Source: Sphingomonas panni (GTDB lineage: Bacteria > Pseudomonadota > Alphaproteobacteria > Sphingomonadales > Sphingomonadaceae). From it: a stretch of 64,000 bases of DNA. The position numbers were made by a program, and so were the translations under genes. The stretch covers positions 62,001-126,000 of the forward strand of contig NZ_JAKREU010000008.1 in assembly GCF_022664435.1 (NCBI RefSeq). The letters are read 5' to 3'. The notes under the pieces were generated by a model. The model searched no databases, was not told the origin of the DNA, and was given only the letters and a program-made list of their open reading frames with translations. Of this stretch, positions 62,130 to 64,000 are shown piece after piece. Positions within the stretch are counted from its first letter, which is position 1; every line of letters begins with the position of its first letter.

Positions 62130-63053
62130 ATGGATCTTCGTCAGTTTCGCTATTTTGTGACCGTCGCGGCCGAACGGAATTTCAATAAGGCGGCAGAGCG
62201 GCTGCACATGGCGCAGCCGCCCCTCAGCCGGTCAATCCAGCAATTGGAAGCCGAGATCGGTGCAGAATTGATCGATCGTACGAGCAGGCCGCTTTCCCTG
62301 ACGCCCATGGGGCACTTCTTCCACGATCAGGCCGTGCAAATTCTGCGGCGTGTCGAAGACATGCGTGCGATGATGGAGGCCGCGATCGCGACCGATAAGC
62401 GGCGCTTTACGATTGGGTTCGTGTCATCCACGATCTACGCCCGGCTGCCGGCACTAATACGTGAGTTTCGCTCCGAGCTACCCGATGTAGAGTTGACGCT
62501 GGTGGAGAGTACGACCCTTGATCAAATCGCTGCTCTAAAGGAAGGCCGTATTGATATTGGCTTTGGGCGCATCCGATTTGAGGATCCTGCCGTGCGACGC
62601 ACCGTCCTGCGACGAGAACCCCTAATCGCAGCGGTACCGCTTGCCAGCACACTGGGCATAGACGGCGGTCCCATTTCATTGGCGGCACTCGCTCGCGAAA
62701 AAGTAATCCTTTACCCGAGCGCTCCGCGGCCGAGCTACGCCGATCAAGTTCTGTCGCTGTTTCATGACAATGGTCTCACGCCCAGCGTCATCCACGAAGC
62801 TAGAGAATTGCAGATTGCGATTGGCTTAGTGGCGGCGGAGGAGGGAGTCGCCATCATTCCAGAATCCGTAAAGCGAGCACGCCCGGACGACGTTCGTTAC
62901 CTAGAGCTACTAGAACCCGCCCATTCACCTATCATTATGAGCCACCGTGTCGGCGATTTTTCACCAGAAATCTCTGCTTTCATGCGTATCATCGCGCGCA
63001 AGTACAACGACTGGAAATATCCTGTGCCCGAAGCGCTGTTGATCACGGTATAA
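62130..63053 (+). CDS. catR: LysR-type regulator of catechol/benzoate degradation
   Basis: A 307-residue LysR protein: N-terminal winged helix MDLRQFRYFVTVAAERNFNKAAERLHMAQPPLSRSIQQLE, then a muconate/benzoate-sensing periplasmic-binding-like domain (FVSSTIYARLPALIREFR, GRIDIGFGRIRFEDPAVRR). It is divergent from catB and most likely activates the operon with cis,cis-muconate and perhaps benzoate as effectors. ATG 62130 starts the canonical MDLRQF; no strong Shine-Dalgarno, and an operator sits immediately before it. Confidence 0.92.
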   Translation: MDLRQFRYFVTVAAERNFNKAAERLHMAQPPLSRSIQQLEAEIGAELIDRTSRPLSLTPMGHFFHDQAVQILRRVEDMRAMMEAAIATDKRRFTIGFVSSTIYARLPALIREFRSELPDVELTLVESTTLDQIAALKEGRIDIGFGRIRFEDPAVRRTVLRREPLIAAVPLASTLGIDGGPISLAALAREKVILYPSAPRPSYADQVLSLFHDNGLTPSVIHEARELQIAIGLVAAEEGVAIIPESVKRARPDDVRYLELLEPAHSPIIMSHRVGDFSPEISAFMRIIARKYNDWKYPVPEALLITV

Positions 63054-63096
63054 CTAAACTAGCAGCATCGACGCCCTCTTTTTAAGTAAGCTTAGG

Positions 63097-63128
63097 GGCC
63101 ATCGCGAAACCTTCCCTGCGCGATGGCC
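63097..63128. repeat. Perfect 10-bp inverted repeat after catR
   Basis: GGCCATCGCG (63097-63106) and CGCGATGGCC (63119-63128) with a 12-nt loop, 43 bp past the catR stop. No T tract follows, so it is a weak terminator candidate or a protein-binding site. Confidence 0.45.
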
Positions 63129-63335
63129 TCGCCCAAGTCTAGGTCGATGCCTGCGGTCAGCTGAAAGTTGCTCTCCTACTTCTTGTCGGAACCGATCAGC
63201 AGGAGCCGCGAGCCCCGCAACCTGCATGGCGCCAGCTGCGAGGCGGGCTGTCGGTGGAAGCGCGTCGACGATCGGACATCGCGCTCTGTTTGTCTGACAT
63301 CCGCCATGCTAATCAAAGCTCGGGGAGGCGGGCCG

Positions 63336-64000
63336 GTGCTCACACAGATACGAAGGATCAAGAACCTCGGGGTCTTCGGTGACTATTCGCGCAGCCCTGA
63401 GGTCCCCGACCTGAACCGATACAACCTGATCTATGGCGAGAACGGCTCGGGCAAGACGACGCTCTCGCGTCTGCTCGCCTGCCTCGAGGAGGGCGAGCAC
63501 GCGGATCACCCTGACCTAGAGTTCACAATCGAGACCCAGTCGGGCGCGTTGGCGCGCGGAACCCGGTATGGGCGCAAGGTGCGGGCGTTCAACAGCGACT
63601 TCATCGAGGCGAACATCGGCGGTTTGGACGGGCCGCTGCGTCACATCCTCATTTTGGGTGAGGAGAACAAGCTGGTCGCGGCGGAGATCAAGTCAGAGAT
63701 CGACACACGAGACGCCCGCCTCCGGCGCATCGCGGAGTTGGACGCATCGGTCGCCAAGCTGGAGACGGAGCGTGGGCGCTTGTTCTCGGGCATCGCGAAG
63801 ACGATCGGCGAGGCGACGAGCGGGGCGACCCTGCGCAGCTACCGCAAGCCTGACGCGGAGGGCGCGTTCCGGAATCTTACCGGGGGCGAGCAGCTGTCCG
63901 ACGAAGAACTCGCCCTCCACCACACCACCGTCCACCAGGACATGATGCCGTCGATCGTCCAAATCCAAGAGCCGAGCGTCCGGATCGGCGTTGACGAACC
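63336..64000 (+). CDS. RloC-like AAA ATPase, N-terminus (cut by window edge)
   Basis: A GTG start at 63336 (GGGGAGG 7 bp upstream) opens a frame running to the window end, 221 codons visible; ATG 63306 is an in-frame alternative. The product begins MLTQIRRIKNLGVFGDY and has Walker A YGENGSGKTTLSRL at residues 33-46, followed by DFIEANIGG and a helical/coiled-coil region (RIAELDASVAKLETERGRLF). This is the AAA_13/RloC type, a zinc-hook-like ATPase in which the C-terminal part (not visible) often carries an anticodon nuclease used against phage. It starts about 280 bp past catR, in a new unit. Confidence 0.7.
   Translation, partial: MLTQIRRIKNLGVFGDYSRSPEVPDLNRYNLIYGENGSGKTTLSRLLACLEEGEHADHPDLEFTIETQSGALARGTRYGRKVRAFNSDFIEANIGGLDGPLRHILILGEENKLVAAEIKSEIDTRDARLRRIAELDASVAKLETERGRLFSGIAKTIGEATSGATLRSYRKPDAEGAFRNLTGGEQLSDEELALHHTTVHQDMMPSIVQIQEPSVRIGVDE

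Overview
The window looks like part of a large conjugative and catabolic plasmid (or an integrated relative) from a sphingomonad-type alphaproteobacterium. Support for this: GC-rich coding sequence with frequent GTG starts and ATGA/GTGA gene overlaps, a plasmid RepA of the RPA family flanked by iterons, an F-type conjugation operon in the order found on sphingomonad plasmids, a GTTC-N7-GTTC SOS box of the alphaproteobacterial type, and a TonB receptor next to aromatic catabolism genes. No rRNA, tRNA, CRISPR array or intact transposase was seen.

Layout. 1-4.1 kb: plasmid backbone (start of a large minus-strand gene, a Toprim/zinc-finger primase-like protein, a DUF1173-like protein, and a secreted lytic transglycosylase). 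4.2-6.7 kb: replication module (winged-helix protein, repA, iteron clusters on both sides of repA, and a candidate plus-strand small RNA). 6.9-8.5 kb: two minus-strand genes of unknown role and an elaborate control region (a palindrome, six 20-bp operator-like repeats, an intrinsic terminator, and a hairpin covering the traA ribosome site). 8.5-28 kb: a plus-strand F-type type IV secretion operon traA-L-E-K-B-dsbC-V-C-x-trbI-traF(S26)-W-x-U-trbC-N-x-F-H-G. No relaxase or coupling protein is visible. 28-30.3 kb: small accessory genes (SGNH hydrolase, XRE regulator, helix-hairpin-helix protein). 30.3-37.8 kb: mutagenesis and DNA-repair block (imuA-imuB-dnaE2 behind a LexA box, HNH protein, HU, SRAP/YedK). 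37.9-41.3 kb: a more AT-rich island with a helicase fused to a PD-(D/E)XK-like nuclease domain plus a membrane protein, a candidate defence pair.

41.8-63 kb: a coherent aromatic degradation region. A twin-arginine GMC alcohol dehydrogenase/oxidase and a benzaldehyde-type dehydrogenase could turn an aryl alcohol into benzoate. A single minus-strand run catB-catC-catA-benA-benB-benC-benD-pcaI-pcaJ-pcaD-pcaF-MFS carries benzoate through catechol, cis,cis-muconate and 3-oxoadipate to succinyl-CoA and acetyl-CoA. A TonB receptor, a phenol-degradation-type outer membrane protein, an AAHS-type permease and an EamA transporter supply transport. A divergent LysR regulator (CatR/BenM type) sits beside catB. 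ATAC-N7-GTAT boxes lie at the catB/catR junction and upstream of the TonB receptor, with a near match before the aldehyde dehydrogenase. A 31-bp element is shared by the GMC and TonB promoters. The right edge holds the start of a RloC-like AAA ATPase.

Functions are assigned from recognisable protein motifs and gene order. No database search was possible.
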